Both the position numbers and the translations under genes were made by a program. A stretch of 64,000 nucleotides of DNA from Candidatus Gemmiger excrementigallinarum (lineage in GTDB: Bacteria > Bacillota > Clostridia > Oscillospirales > Ruminococcaceae): assembly GCA_019116445.1 (NCBI GenBank), contig DXBP01000003.1, forward strand, positions 40,663 to 104,662. The letters run 5' to 3'. The notes beneath the pieces are model-generated. The model was given only the letters and a program-made list of their open reading frames with translations. It was not told the origin of the DNA and made no database searches. Position 1 is the stretch's first letter; every line of letters starts with the position of its first letter. Positions 24,414 to 33,547 of this stretch are shown piece by piece.

Positions 24414-25771
24414 AGGCTTTGTTCCCTCTCATACTGCTCCGCAGCAGCGGCAAAACGCTGCGCCAATTGTGGCGTGCCCGCCATGTATAAGTGCGCAAAC
24501 GAAGCAAACAACCGGTCTGTGGCAATCCCGCATTTCCAGCTTCGCTTTCCAACAGGCTTGCTGGCCGTGCAGGCACCACCGTTATAGGTGCTGTCCCAGT
24601 AGTGAAATGCATGGATGGGCACTGTTTCCCCTGCCCGGAACAGCATACTGTCCTGCTGCGCTTTCAGTTCCGCATAGCCGAAGCGGACAAGATGTTCCGT
24701 TCGGATGCCTCTTCCTGGCAGTGCGCCTGCCATTGGCCAGGAAACACCTTGCACATCTTCCAGCGTCTGCCCCAGATAAAGAAAGCCGCCGCACTCGGCA
24801 ACAGCTGGCAGCCCTTGTTGTAGCGCTTGCTTTACCGCAATTCGCATTTTCTCGTTCCGGCTGAGTTCCTGCGCATACAATTCCGGGTATCCCCCCGGCA
24901 GATACAGTCCGCTGCAGTTTCGGGGCAATGTCGCATCCCGCAGCGGGCTGAAAAAGACCGGTTCTGCTCCGGCCTGACGCAAAGCGTCCAATGTTTCCTC
25001 ATAGCAAAAACAAAAGGCTTCGTCTTGAGCCACTGCAATGCGGACCCGTGAGGGAACCGGCTGTTTTTCTTTCTCCGAAACCAGGGCAGGACGGCTGCAA
25101 AGTTTACGGATTCCGGGCAAATCCAGCGTCTTTTGTGCTTGCTTGCCCAAGGCATTGATTCGTTTGTTCAGATCCGCAATTTCCCCGGCTGTATAAAGTC
25201 CGAGATGCCGGCTCTGGACCTTTGCCTCCGCCATAGGCGGCAGATACCCAAGAACCGGCAGGCCGGTTTCCTGTTCCAGCATGGGTGCCAGGGACTGATA
25301 AAGCATGGGTTTGCATTCATTCAGCAAAATTCCTGCCAAATGGCTGTTTGTGCGGAAATCCCGCAAACCGCGTACGGTAGCCGCCAACGTCAGGCTGGCG
25401 CCCTTTGGGCGCAGAACCAGCAAGACCGGCAAATCCAATGTATCGGCCAGATGCCAGGCGCTGGCGCGCGTGGTTGTTCCGCCGACTCCATCGTAAAAAC
25501 CCATGACCCCCTCGCAGACAGCCGCCCCATGACCAGCCGCATAGCGTGCAAAGAGTTGGCAGACATCTGTTTCAGATGAAAGAAATAAATCCAGGTTGTG
25601 ACTTTCAAGGCCAAGAACTGCGCGATGGAACATCGGGTCAATATAGTCCGGACCGCACTTGAACGCGCACGGTGCCACACCCTGTTGCTGCAATGCCGCA
25701 AGCAGGGCGCAGGTCATTACCGTTTTGCCGCCGCCGGATTGGGGGGCTGTAATCAGACACTCAATCATCAC
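24392..25771 (-). CDS. cbiA: Cobyrinic acid a,c-diamide synthase
   Basis: Amidates the a and c side chains with glutamine and ATP. The 459-residue protein has the P-loop-like TAPQSGGGKT, KCGPDYIDPMFH, EGVMGFYDG, and a C-terminal amidotransferase domain with Cys in AECGGFLYLG and LPGGYPELYAQEL. HAFHYWDSTYNGG lies near the end. It overlaps the cbiET gene by 11 bases. Confidence 0.96.
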   Translation of the reverse strand: MMIECLITAPQSGGGKTVMTCALLAALQQQGVAPCAFKCGPDYIDPMFHRAVLGLESHNLDLFLSSETDVCQLFARYAAGHGAAVCEGVMGFYDGVGGTTTRASAWHLADTLDLPVLLVLRPKGASLTLAATVRGLRDFRTNSHLAGILLNECKPMLYQSLAPMLEQETGLPVLGYLPPMAEAKVQSRHLGLYTAGEIADLNKRINALGKQAQKTLDLPGIRKLCSRPALVSEKEKQPVPSRVRIAVAQDEAFCFCYEETLDALRQAGAEPVFFSPLRDATLPRNCSGLYLPGGYPELYAQELSRNEKMRIAVKQALQQGLPAVAECGGFLYLGQTLEDVQGVSWPMAGALPGRGIRTEHLVRFGYAELKAQQDSMLFRAGETVPIHAFHYWDSTYNGGACTASKPVGKRSWKCGIATDRLFASFAHLYMAGTPQLAQRFAAAAEQYEREQSLCQTRKN

Positions 25772-26963
25772 AATGTACCGTTACCAAAAATACCGGGTTC
25801 TGCGCCATCATCAGATGCAATCGCCCCATAGACCGGGCATCGCTGACCGACAACTGCACGACCCGGGGCTGAAGCCCTCGTGTCTGGCAAAAATGCAGCA
25901 CGGTTTGCAGTGTTTCCAGCGCAATACAACTTACACAAAGACGAACTTTCGCATTTTTTTCCAACGCTGCCGAAAGGATGGCTTCCATCTCCCCTTTGCT
26001 TCCGCCCACAAAAACAGCGTCCGGCACCGGCAAGTCATTCAAAGCCATCGGAGCCTTTCCGGATACAATACGCAGATTCCAGGCATGCAGTTTTTTACGG
26101 TTTTCTTCAAGCAAGGCAAGGGCAGCGTTCTCACACTCAACAGCATATACCGGGGCACCTTGCACCGCCGCTGCCAGTTCCATACTGACGCTTCCGGTAC
26201 CGGCACCTACATCCCATACCGTTTGCCCCGGTTTGGGCCCCAGTGCCGCAACAGCGGCGGCCCGCACGAACTGTTTGGTCATCGGCACTTCTCCACGGAT
26301 AAACCAATCATCCGGCCAGCCGGGGGCTCGTTTCGGTGGCTGCGGAGCTGCTTCCGCCAGCAATACACACAAAGGCCCAAAACTTCGCACAGCCATTTCT
26401 GCCGCTGTTCCGGTCACGATCTGTTCATCAGGATAGCTCAGGTTTTCTCCCACTGTCACAGGAAGTTCCCCCAAACCGGCTTCTGTAAGTTGTTTGCAAA
26501 GCTGCGGTACCCCCAGGCTGCCCCCGGTAAGAAAAAATGCCGGACTGCCCTGCATCACCGCCGCCACAGCATCGCACTGCACCCCGTGGGCGGATACCAG
26601 CGTCCAGTCCTGCCATGGGCGGTGCAGTGCCGCTGCAAACAGCTGAACACTGGAGATTCCCGGATAAACTTTGTAAGGGATCTTGTCTTTTTCCAAAAGC
26701 GGAATGAGATTACGGCAACCGGAATAAAAGCCGGTATCTCCACTATAAACCACAGCAGCCTGTGTACAGTCGGATTCCTGCAGCGCCTCGAGGATTTTTT
26801 GCGGCTTGGTTGCCGATGCCCGGTGTACAGTACACCCTTCGGGCAATTGCTGCAAGAGCCTTGACGCACCTACGATGCACTGTGCCTGCAACAACGCGTG
26901 CCTTGCCTGCCGGGTCAAAGTGGCGTCCGTGCCGCCCCCCAACGCCAGTAAATTTACCTGCAT
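25761..26963 (-). CDS. cbiET: Precorrin-6Y/7 methyltransferase fusion CbiE-CbiT
   Basis: A 400-residue fusion, often named CobL. The N-terminal tetrapyrrole methylase half (residues 1-~195) methylates C5: MQVNLLALGGGTDAT, VVYSGDTGFYSG, YPGISSVQLFAA. The C-terminal Rossmann half (~205-400) methylates C15 and decarboxylates: VWDVGAGTGSVSMELA and VFVGGSKGEME. ATG 26963 is preferred: the AGGAG site lies 11 bases upstream inside cbiJ, and the GTG at 26975 would overlap that site. It overlaps cbiJ by 10 bases. Confidence 0.95.
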   Translation of the reverse strand: MQVNLLALGGGTDATLTRQARHALLQAQCIVGASRLLQQLPEGCTVHRASATKPQKILEALQESDCTQAAVVYSGDTGFYSGCRNLIPLLEKDKIPYKVYPGISSVQLFAAALHRPWQDWTLVSAHGVQCDAVAAVMQGSPAFFLTGGSLGVPQLCKQLTEAGLGELPVTVGENLSYPDEQIVTGTAAEMAVRSFGPLCVLLAEAAPQPPKRAPGWPDDWFIRGEVPMTKQFVRAAAVAALGPKPGQTVWDVGAGTGSVSMELAAAVQGAPVYAVECENAALALLEENRKKLHAWNLRIVSGKAPMALNDLPVPDAVFVGGSKGEMEAILSAALEKNAKVRLCVSCIALETLQTVLHFCQTRGLQPRVVQLSVSDARSMGRLHLMMAQNPVFLVTVHCDD

Positions 26964-27700
26964 TGTGCCATCCACTCCTTACAAAAATGCACTACCGCTT
27001 CGTAGGGTTCTCCTTCATCCTCCGGGCGGCAGATCACAATCATCTGCGCGTGACAAGCCCGTGCCGCCGCGAGTTTTTCTTCAAATCCGCCCGGCGCGCC
27101 CCCATCTTTGGTGACAAGAAAGTGAATCGAAAACTGGCGCAGGAGCGCCGTATTCAGTTCTTCACCAAAAGGCCCTTGCATCGCAATGATGTGTGAGGGC
27201 ATAATACCGGCAGCCTTACAGGCGGCCAGGCTGCTTTCCAGCGGCAGTACCCTGGCAAACAAACGTTGCGTACCAAGTTCAGTAAAGGCAGCCAGTTCTT
27301 TTGCTCCTGTCGTCAGCAAGATATTGCCCTTTGTCTGCCGAAGCACATCGGCAGCCTGGTGCACATTTTCCACCGCGATACAATCCTCTGGCAGCGTACT
27401 GGCAGGGCGCCGCAGCCGCTTATACAAAACTCCTGTACGTTGTGCAGCGGCCCGAATGTTCTGCGTAACTTCCACGGCATACGGGTGTGTAGCATCAATA
27501 CACAAGTCCTGACCGGAAAGAAGGATTTCCATTTCTTCTTTGGTGAGGCGTCCGGTCCGCACCGTTACCCCGGGGTGCTTCCCCTGTTCGGTCTCCCCGT
27601 ATTCAGTAGCTACGCAAACCGTCACCTGCACACCACTGTCTGCCAGCGTACAGGAAAGAAGGCGCCCTTCTGTTGTACCGGAAAAAACCACAATCTTCAT
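26954..27700 (-). CDS. cbiJ: Cobalt-precorrin-6A reductase
   Basis: Reduces the macrocycle at C18-C19 with NAD(P)H. The 248-residue protein starts MKIVVFSGTTEGRLLSCTLA, then has DLCIDATHPYAVEVTQNI, ALQT-region residues and the C-terminal FLVTKDGGAPGGFEEKLAAA motif typical of CobK/CbiJ. It overlaps cbiH by 4 bases. Confidence 0.94.
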   Translation of the reverse strand: MKIVVFSGTTEGRLLSCTLADSGVQVTVCVATEYGETEQGKHPGVTVRTGRLTKEEMEILLSGQDLCIDATHPYAVEVTQNIRAAAQRTGVLYKRLRRPASTLPEDCIAVENVHQAADVLRQTKGNILLTTGAKELAAFTELGTQRLFARVLPLESSLAACKAAGIMPSHIIAMQGPFGEELNTALLRQFSIHFLVTKDGGAPGGFEEKLAAARACHAQMIVICRPEDEGEPYEAVVHFCKEWMAQCR

Positions 27701-28434
27701 TTTTTACGGTACCCTCGCGGTGTGATCATCCAGGAATCTTGCTGAAGGGTACTGCTGCTCCCCACAAAAACCGTGGTGAACATATCGACCGGTGCCCCCC
27801 GCAGCTCCTCCAGCATATAAAATTGTACCTGCTGTCCGGGGCGTGCAATATTGCGTACTGTGGCACAGGGTGTGTTTTCTGCTTTGCCTGCAGCAAGCAG
27901 AATCTCTACCGCACGCTGCAGATGATCCCGGCGCCGGTGTGATGCAGGATTGTACAGACACAATGCAAAATCACCCGCCGCAGCACACTGCAACCGTTTT
28001 TCAATCAAAGACCATGGCGTCAGCAGGTCCGAAAGAGAAATCACACAAAAATCGTGCCCCAAAGGCGCCCCCAGAACCGCAGCTCCGGAAAGCGCCGCCG
28101 TCACGCCCGGAACCACTTCAATTCTTACATCCGGGTATTCCTTTGCCAGCTCCAGCACAGGCGAAGCCATACCGTATACGCCGGCATCGCCGCTGCAAAC
28201 CAGCGCCACGTTTTTTCCGGCGGCTGTTGTTTCCAACGCCCAGCGGCAGCGTTCCATCTCGCCGCGCATCGCCGTTGTGTAGGTTTCCTTCTCCGGAAAA
28301 AGCGGTTTTACCAGTTCCACATAGACCGTGTAGCCGCACAGCACATCCGATGCGGCCAGTGCCGCACGCGCCTGCCAGGTCAACATGGATGCATCGCCCG
28401 GTCCCAGACCTACCACGTACAAATTACCATTCAT
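27697..28434 (-). CDS. cbiH: Cobalt-precorrin-3 C17-methyltransferase
   Basis: A ring-contraction methyltransferase of the anaerobic pathway. The 245-residue tetrapyrrole methylase has LYVVGLGPGDASMLT, the SAM-binding VCSGDAGVYGMASPVLEL, VVPGVTAALSGAAVLGAPLG and CLYNPASHRRRDHL. It lacks the Fe-S C-terminal extension found in some CbiH60 forms. It overlaps cbiG by 11 bases. Confidence 0.95.
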   Translation of the reverse strand: MNGNLYVVGLGPGDASMLTWQARAALAASDVLCGYTVYVELVKPLFPEKETYTTAMRGEMERCRWALETTAAGKNVALVCSGDAGVYGMASPVLELAKEYPDVRIEVVPGVTAALSGAAVLGAPLGHDFCVISLSDLLTPWSLIEKRLQCAAAGDFALCLYNPASHRRRDHLQRAVEILLAAGKAENTPCATVRNIARPGQQVQFYMLEELRGAPVDMFTTVFVGSSSTLQQDSWMITPRGYRKK

Positions 28435-29410
28435 TGTGAAATCTCCAATCCATGCGGTATGGTTTTACAGCTGCTGCCAACGTTATGCCACCCCCGGCGG
28501 TTTTTGGTTTCACCAATATTCCGCCACTGCAAAGAACCGCCGCACGCTCGCAAACATTGTCCACCCCCGTGGTTTTCTCCACGAAGGCAGAAGGTGTGAA
28601 CGTTCCTTCCGCCTGCGCAAGTTCTGCTGCCGAATAGGTTTGCAGCATCCAATCGTGATTGCGGCAAAATTCCAGCAAACCGCCTTCCTGTGCCTTCAGG
28701 TCAATACTGGCCACCGCACAAACAGCCTGTGGTGTTAAGCCAAAAGCAGTGAATGCGTTTTCCAGCGCTCTGCAGGGTGTTGCTTTCCGGCATCCGATTC
28801 CCAGCACAACGATCTGCGGTACCAGCCAAAGAACCGACTCCGGCTGCGGTGCAAGCCCAACATAGACATCATACGGTCCGTCCTCTACAAGGTGCACGTT
28901 CTGCGGAGGCGTTCCCTCAACCGGCATTTCGGATTTGATGCGCACGGGCTGTCCGGCCAGCAACGCACCGGAAACGTTGCGGATTCGCGGCGCATGAAGC
29001 ACGGCGCATTGCTGGCATCGTGCCCATTCATCCACCGCAAAAATGCCGTTGCTGTCGGTTGCAGTGGTAATAACAGGCTGCGCCCCGCAAATCTTCGCCA
29101 CCTTTCGGGCAAGATCGTTGGCTCCGCCCAGATGACCGGAAAGCAGCGGGACCGCAAATTGCGCACATTCATCCACTACAACTACCGCCGGATCTGTTGT
29201 TTTGGATTGCACAAACGGCGCGACCGCACGCACCGCAATCCCCACAGCGCCCACATAAATCAGAGCACGGTCGCTGTGAAAATGCTTTTCTGTCCACGCC
29301 CGAAGCGTGAGCGGATGTCCGCTTCTCTCCGCTGTGGCCCCCAGTTCATTTGCCAGCAACCGGGCCAGTTTCATTCCTTTTTCAGTAAAAGCAAGGCAGG
29401 CGATGCTCAT
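28424..29410 (-). CDS. cbiG: Cobalt-precorrin-5A hydrolase
   Basis: Opens the delta-lactone and releases acetaldehyde, a step specific to the anaerobic route. The 328-residue protein has an N-terminal domain with GAVGIAVRAVAPFV and VPLLSGHLGGANDLARK. A middle region contains DVYVGL, and the C-terminal domain has GIGCRKATPCRALENAFTAF, ASIDLKAQEGGLLEFC and SGGILVKPKTAGGGITLA. It overlaps cbiF by 4 bases. Confidence 0.95.
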   Translation of the reverse strand: MSIACLAFTEKGMKLARLLANELGATAERSGHPLTLRAWTEKHFHSDRALIYVGAVGIAVRAVAPFVQSKTTDPAVVVVDECAQFAVPLLSGHLGGANDLARKVAKICGAQPVITTATDSNGIFAVDEWARCQQCAVLHAPRIRNVSGALLAGQPVRIKSEMPVEGTPPQNVHLVEDGPYDVYVGLAPQPESVLWLVPQIVVLGIGCRKATPCRALENAFTAFGLTPQAVCAVASIDLKAQEGGLLEFCRNHDWMLQTYSAAELAQAEGTFTPSAFVEKTTGVDNVCERAAVLCSGGILVKPKTAGGGITLAAAVKPYRMDWRFHNEW

Positions 29411-30168
29411 GCCTGGTTTCCTTTCCGGTACTCCGTCGTAAAATCAGGATCATAAAGTTTGCTGCGATCATAGGCAGTCGCTTGCAGAAAATCCCCCACA
29501 AGCACCAGCGCCGTTTTGCGGATTCCATGCAAAGCTCCGCTTTGAGCCAGTGTTCCCACCGTGCAACGCACCACTTTTTCTTCGGGCCAGGTTGCTTTGT
29601 ACACCAGCGCGGCAGGTGTGTTCTCTGTATAAGCCCCCCGCAATAGTTCCTTCTGAACTTCCGGCAACAGGCCCGCCGAAAGAAAAACCACCATACTGGC
29701 CCCATGCTTCGCCAACTCTGCCAGTGATTCCCGCGGCGGAACCGGTGTGCGGCCAGCCAGACGCGTAATAATCACTGTCTGGCTTACCCCCGGCAAGGTA
29801 TATTCGGCATTGAGCGCCGCGGCAGCTCCGCAGAAACTTGAAACCCCGGGGGTGTCATCGTATGGAATTTTCATCCGATCCAGGGCGTCCATCTGTTCGC
29901 GGATGGCGCCGTAAATGCTGGCGTCCCCGGTATGCAGGCGGACCGTTTCATGATTCTGACTTTCTTGCTCCTGCAGTACTTCCAGTACTTGCTCCAACGT
30001 CATTTCGGCACTGTTATAAATTGTGCAGCCATCCCGGGCCAGTGCCAGCAGCGCCGGATTGACCAGGCTGCCCGCATAGATTATACAGTCCGCCCGGCGC
30101 AGCAAGTCGGCACCACGCATCGTGATCAGATCCGGCGCTCCCGGCCCGGCCCCCACAAAATGAACCAT
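29407..30168 (-). CDS. cbiF: Cobalt-precorrin-4 C11-methyltransferase
   Basis: The 253-residue tetrapyrrole methylase begins MVHFVGAGPGAPDLITMRGA, followed by CIIYAGSLVNPALL, LHTGDASIYGAIREQMDAL and TPGVSSFCGAAAALNAEYTLPG; these match the CbiF/CobM subfamily. It lies 3 bases after the cbiL stop. Confidence 0.95.
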   Translation of the reverse strand: MVHFVGAGPGAPDLITMRGADLLRRADCIIYAGSLVNPALLALARDGCTIYNSAEMTLEQVLEVLQEQESQNHETVRLHTGDASIYGAIREQMDALDRMKIPYDDTPGVSSFCGAAAALNAEYTLPGVSQTVIITRLAGRTPVPPRESLAELAKHGASMVVFLSAGLLPEVQKELLRGAYTENTPAALVYKATWPEEKVVRCTVGTLAQSGALHGIRKTALVLVGDFLQATAYDRSKLYDPDFTTEYRKGNQA

Positions 30169-30171
30169 AGA

Positions 30172-30876
30172 TTACTCCTTCACCAGGATCGTAGCAAAAT
30201 ATCCGGCCGGACGCGCTGCCTCGTATTGCGATAAATCCGGCCATACTTCCTCGTTCGGCAGTCCGCAGTTGCAGACCATGGCGCTGTGTTCCAGTTTTCC
30301 ATGTGCTGCCAACACAGCCAGTGTCTGGGGCAATTGCCGCCCGGTTTTCATCAGTACCTTACTGCCTGCGTTATCCAGCACTTCGTCTGCCGACCCACCT
30401 GGTGCAATGGTGAGAGGTTCGTCCATGCCGGCGGTCAGCGGCTGATTCAGTCGTGCTGCAGATGCACAAAAACTTGGTACCCCGGCCAACATTCTGGTTT
30501 CGTATCCTTCCGCCTGCAGTATTTCCTGCAAATATCCGAAGGTCGCATATACAGATACATCGCCCAGATTAAGCATTGCCACATCCTGCCCAGCGTCCAG
30601 ATGGTGGCGCAGCATTTCAGCTGCCTGGGTATGCGCTTCCCGCAGGGTATCCCCATTGCGGGACATGGGAAAGTGCAGCGGCACGATGGTTTTTCCGGTC
30701 AAATCTACTGCACCCTGTGCAATTTCCAAAGCAAGCATCTGCCCGCTTTTGGTTTGAGGCGCAGCGATGACCGGGCAGGATTGCAGCCTCCGTACAGCTT
30801 GCAGCGTCATAAGTTCAGGATCTCCCGGTCCCACACTGACACCGTACAATATACCACGATGGGAAGATTCTACCAT
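30172..30876 (-). CDS. cbiL: Cobalt-precorrin-2 C20-methyltransferase
   Basis: The 234-residue methylase has GVSVGPGDPELMTLQAVR, VIAAPQTKSGQMLALEIA, HFPMSRNGDTLREAH and LNLGDVSVYATFGYLQEIL, as in CbiL/CobI. It overlaps cbiD by 7 bases. It is the first methylation step after cobalt insertion by CbiK. Confidence 0.95.
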   Translation of the reverse strand: MVESSHRGILYGVSVGPGDPELMTLQAVRRLQSCPVIAAPQTKSGQMLALEIAQGAVDLTGKTIVPLHFPMSRNGDTLREAHTQAAEMLRHHLDAGQDVAMLNLGDVSVYATFGYLQEILQAEGYETRMLAGVPSFCASAARLNQPLTAGMDEPLTIAPGGSADEVLDNAGSKVLMKTGRQLPQTLAVLAAHGKLEHSAMVCNCGLPNEEVWPDLSQYEAARPAGYFATILVKE

Positions 30877-31997
30877 TGTTGCAACATCTCCTTTGCGGGC
30901 GGCGTGATGCCCAGCAACCCGAACTGATTGGAAAAAACTGCCGCCCCCACCTGGCAGCGATTGCCGACGCGATGCTCAAGGTGTTGTTGAATGGCGGAGA
31001 GGAGGGAATCCATGACCGCATCACCCAGCCCCGCCTCATTGAGAATTTCCAGGCAGGCATCTGCCGTTGCTGCTTCCATCAAAGCGCAGCAGACAGCCGT
31101 GCCGGCACCGCACATTGCGGCATGAGCGCAAAACAGCTCCGTGCGGCAGTCTGCATAACGAGAATGGGTGTTCATAATACCGCCCGCCACTTTGACGAGT
31201 TTTCCGATGTGCCCCACCAGCAAAAGCTGCTCCGTGCCTTCCATTGCGGCACAGTCCAATGCTTCCCCAAGGAAATTGGAACATTTGACAACCGGGACAC
31301 CGCGGCGGTCCCAGCCCTGCCCGTGCAGAAAGTCCATACCGTAATTGCCGGGCGTAAGGATCAGCTGCCTGGAAACTGCTGCCTGCTGATGGATCTCCAG
31401 TGCAATGGTATCAACAATTGCCTGTTCGCTCATAGGCTCGACAATACCGGAAGTCCCCAGAATGGAAAGGCCCCCCTCAACCCCCAGCTGGGGATTGAAT
31501 GTGCGTCGTGCGGCTTCTTCGCCGCCTTCCACGCTGATGATCACCGACAGTCCACCGTTGTATCCCGTTTCACGGCAAACGTCTTTCACCTGTTGCCAAA
31601 TCATCTGCCGGGGTACATGGTTTATGGCAGCAGCTCCTACCGGCTGATCCAGGCCGGGTTTGGTTACCCGACCTACCCCCTTGCCGCCATCTATAACAAT
31701 ATCTGTGGCATCTGTACGGGTAACGGTGGCTGTAACGGGCAGACCGTCCGTAACATCCGCATCATCCCCTGCATCTTTCCGCATGCTGCATACTGCGGCG
31801 CCCTGCTGCATCCGGCAAAGGTCCGGGCAAACCGAAACTTCCCATCCCTTGGGGGTAAGCAGCGTGATTTCCTGCGGTGCCTGCCCGGTCAGAAGCAGCC
31901 GTGCTGCCCCCTGTGCTGCCAAAGCCGCACAGGTCCCGGTGGTATACCCGCAGCGCAGCAGACGTTGACCGCTGCGAATGGAATGATCAAAAGACAT
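30870..31997 (-). CDS. cbiD: Cobalt-precorrin-5B C1-methyltransferase
   Basis: The 375-residue protein starts with LLRCGYTTGTCAALAAQGA, the CbiD signature, and has GVGRVTKPGL, GGLSILGTSGIVEPMSEQA and CSNFLGEALDCAA. CbiD is specific to the anaerobic (cobalt-early) pathway. It lies 3 bases from cbiK and overlaps cbiL. Confidence 0.95.
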   Translation of the reverse strand: MSFDHSIRSGQRLLRCGYTTGTCAALAAQGAARLLLTGQAPQEITLLTPKGWEVSVCPDLCRMQQGAAVCSMRKDAGDDADVTDGLPVTATVTRTDATDIVIDGGKGVGRVTKPGLDQPVGAAAINHVPRQMIWQQVKDVCRETGYNGGLSVIISVEGGEEAARRTFNPQLGVEGGLSILGTSGIVEPMSEQAIVDTIALEIHQQAAVSRQLILTPGNYGMDFLHGQGWDRRGVPVVKCSNFLGEALDCAAMEGTEQLLLVGHIGKLVKVAGGIMNTHSRYADCRTELFCAHAAMCGAGTAVCCALMEAATADACLEILNEAGLGDAVMDSLLSAIQQHLEHRVGNRCQVGAAVFSNQFGLLGITPPAKEMLQQW

Positions 31998-32000
31998 TGT

Positions 32001-32768
32001 TTACACCAGAATCTCTTTGAGTTTGTTACAGTACATTGCCTGGATCCCCGGCACCCTGCCAAGGCCTTCCAACGTGCAGCGTACCGAAATGCTCACTGCC
32101 TGCAACTGACTTTTCCAGCTTTCCGGCTCCGCCCCCGCCATATCATGGCAGGCATGATCCCCGGCCACCAGAAGCAGCGGCACAAGGTGAACCTTTCGAT
32201 AACCGGCCCTTTGGATCTGCGGCAGGATCTGTTGCAGTGCAGGCCAGCCTTCTACCGTAGCCACAAATACGTCCGATCTCCCCTGTAAAGCAAATACACT
32301 TTGCATGGCAGGATAGACGATTCCTGCAAAATGTTCGGTTCCATGTCCCATCATGACAAGGGCTTCGCCGTTCTGTTCCGGATACGTATTGCACAAAATC
32401 TCCGCAGCCTTTTGCAGATCATCGGTATCTGCCAACAGCGGTCTTCCCAAAGCAAGCCGTTCAAAGCGGTGGGTATACGGAGCAATTTCGGCTCTTATTT
32501 TATCGTATTCATATCCGTAAAGCAAGTGCGTGGGTTGTACTGCCACGTGTGTATACCCTTCTGCGAGCAGTGTTTCCAGGGCCTCCGGCAGACTGTCTGC
32601 ATGCTCTCCCCGTGAAGCCAGCCGTTTGCGGATGATTCGGCTTGTCAGCGCACGCGCAAAACGATAGTCGGGTGCCGATGCCTGCAAGGCATTCTCCACC
32701 GCCATCAGATCGGCACGGCCATTTTCCACCGTCGTGCCGAAGCTGACACAGAGTAACGCTCGTTTCAT
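32001..32768 (-). CDS. cbiK: Sirohydrochlorin cobaltochelatase
   Basis: Inserts Co2+ into sirohydrochlorin, the entry step of the anaerobic pathway. The 255-residue, two-domain protein starts MKRALLCVSFGTTVENGR at ATG 32768 (AGGAG upstream). The metal-site histidines are in VMMGHGTEHF and LLLVAGDHACHDMAG. No signal peptide is seen, so it should be cytoplasmic, unlike periplasmic CbiK forms. It overlaps the ATPase gene by 4 bases. Confidence 0.95.
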   Translation of the reverse strand: MKRALLCVSFGTTVENGRADLMAVENALQASAPDYRFARALTSRIIRKRLASRGEHADSLPEALETLLAEGYTHVAVQPTHLLYGYEYDKIRAEIAPYTHRFERLALGRPLLADTDDLQKAAEILCNTYPEQNGEALVMMGHGTEHFAGIVYPAMQSVFALQGRSDVFVATVEGWPALQQILPQIQRAGYRKVHLVPLLLVAGDHACHDMAGAEPESWKSQLQAVSISVRCTLEGLGRVPGIQAMYCNKLKEILV

Positions 32769-33547
32769 ATTGGATTCTCCTTTCGTAAAGGGCAATACAC
32801 AACATAAGGAAACCCGTCCTCATCTGTGCCAACACGCGCCTGCACATGATACACTCTTTCGATAAAATCCGGCGTGAGCAGTGTGCGCGGTGGTCCGCTT
32901 CCTGCCAGCCTGCCATTTTGTAACGCATACAGATAGTCGCAATACGACGCAGCCAGATTGAGGTCGTGCACCGCCAGAATTACCGTACGGTCAATGGAGC
33001 GAAGCAGTGCCATCATCTGGAGTTGGTATTGAATATCCAGATGGTTCGTGGGTTCGTCCAGGATCAGGCAAGGCGTTTGCTGCGTCAGCGCACGAGCCAG
33101 AATGACGCGCTGCTGTTCCCCGCCCGAAAGAGTGGAAAAAACACGTTCTTCCTGCTCCGCCATACCCACGGTACGAAGAGCTTCCCTTGCAATGCGATAA
33201 TCCTCTGCATTGTCATTTTCCAGCAGATGCTTATGCGGGGACCGCCCCATCAGCACCACTTCCAGAACCGTAAGATCGAAATTGGTTGCATGGTGCTGTG
33301 CAACAACAGCCAGTTTTTGTGCACTTTGCCGCGCCGAATAGCTGCGCAGTTCCCGCCCCTCCAACAAAACTGCTCCTCCTGTTGGCTGCAGCACGCGGTA
33401 AATGCATTTGAGCAGGGTGCTTTTTCCGCTTCCGTTGGGGCCAATGATCCCTATGATTTGCTGCTTTCCTGCAGTCATATGAATGTGTTCCAGAATCGTT
33501 CTGCCTTCCAGTGTCACACTCAAATCCCGTGTTTCGATCGTTGTCAC
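32765..33547 (-). CDS. btuD: Corrinoid ABC importer ATPase
   Basis: A 260-residue FecE/BtuD-type ATPase with Walker A GPNGSGKST, the Q-loop in AVVAQHH, signature LSGGEQQRVILARAL and Walker B CLILDEPTNHLD. It overlaps both the permease and cbiK genes by 4 bases. Its place just behind the cobalamin riboswitch argues for corrinoid uptake; the symbol is given by context, since cobalt-chelate or siderophore transporters look alike. Confidence 0.88.
   Translation of the reverse strand: MTTIETRDLSVTLEGRTILEHIHMTAGKQQIIGIIGPNGSGKSTLLKCIYRVLQPTGGAVLLEGRELRSYSARQSAQKLAVVAQHHATNFDLTVLEVVLMGRSPHKHLLENDNAEDYRIAREALRTVGMAEQEERVFSTLSGGEQQRVILARALTQQTPCLILDEPTNHLDIQYQLQMMALLRSIDRTVILAVHDLNLAASYCDYLYALQNGRLAGSGPPRTLLTPDFIERVYHVQARVGTDEDGFPYVVYCPLRKENPI

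Noticed and set aside
23542..24864. A 440-codon plus-strand frame across cobT and cbiA.
   Set aside because: Low-complexity Ala/Arg/Pro-rich sequence typical of antisense frames; both minus-strand genes have full family motifs.
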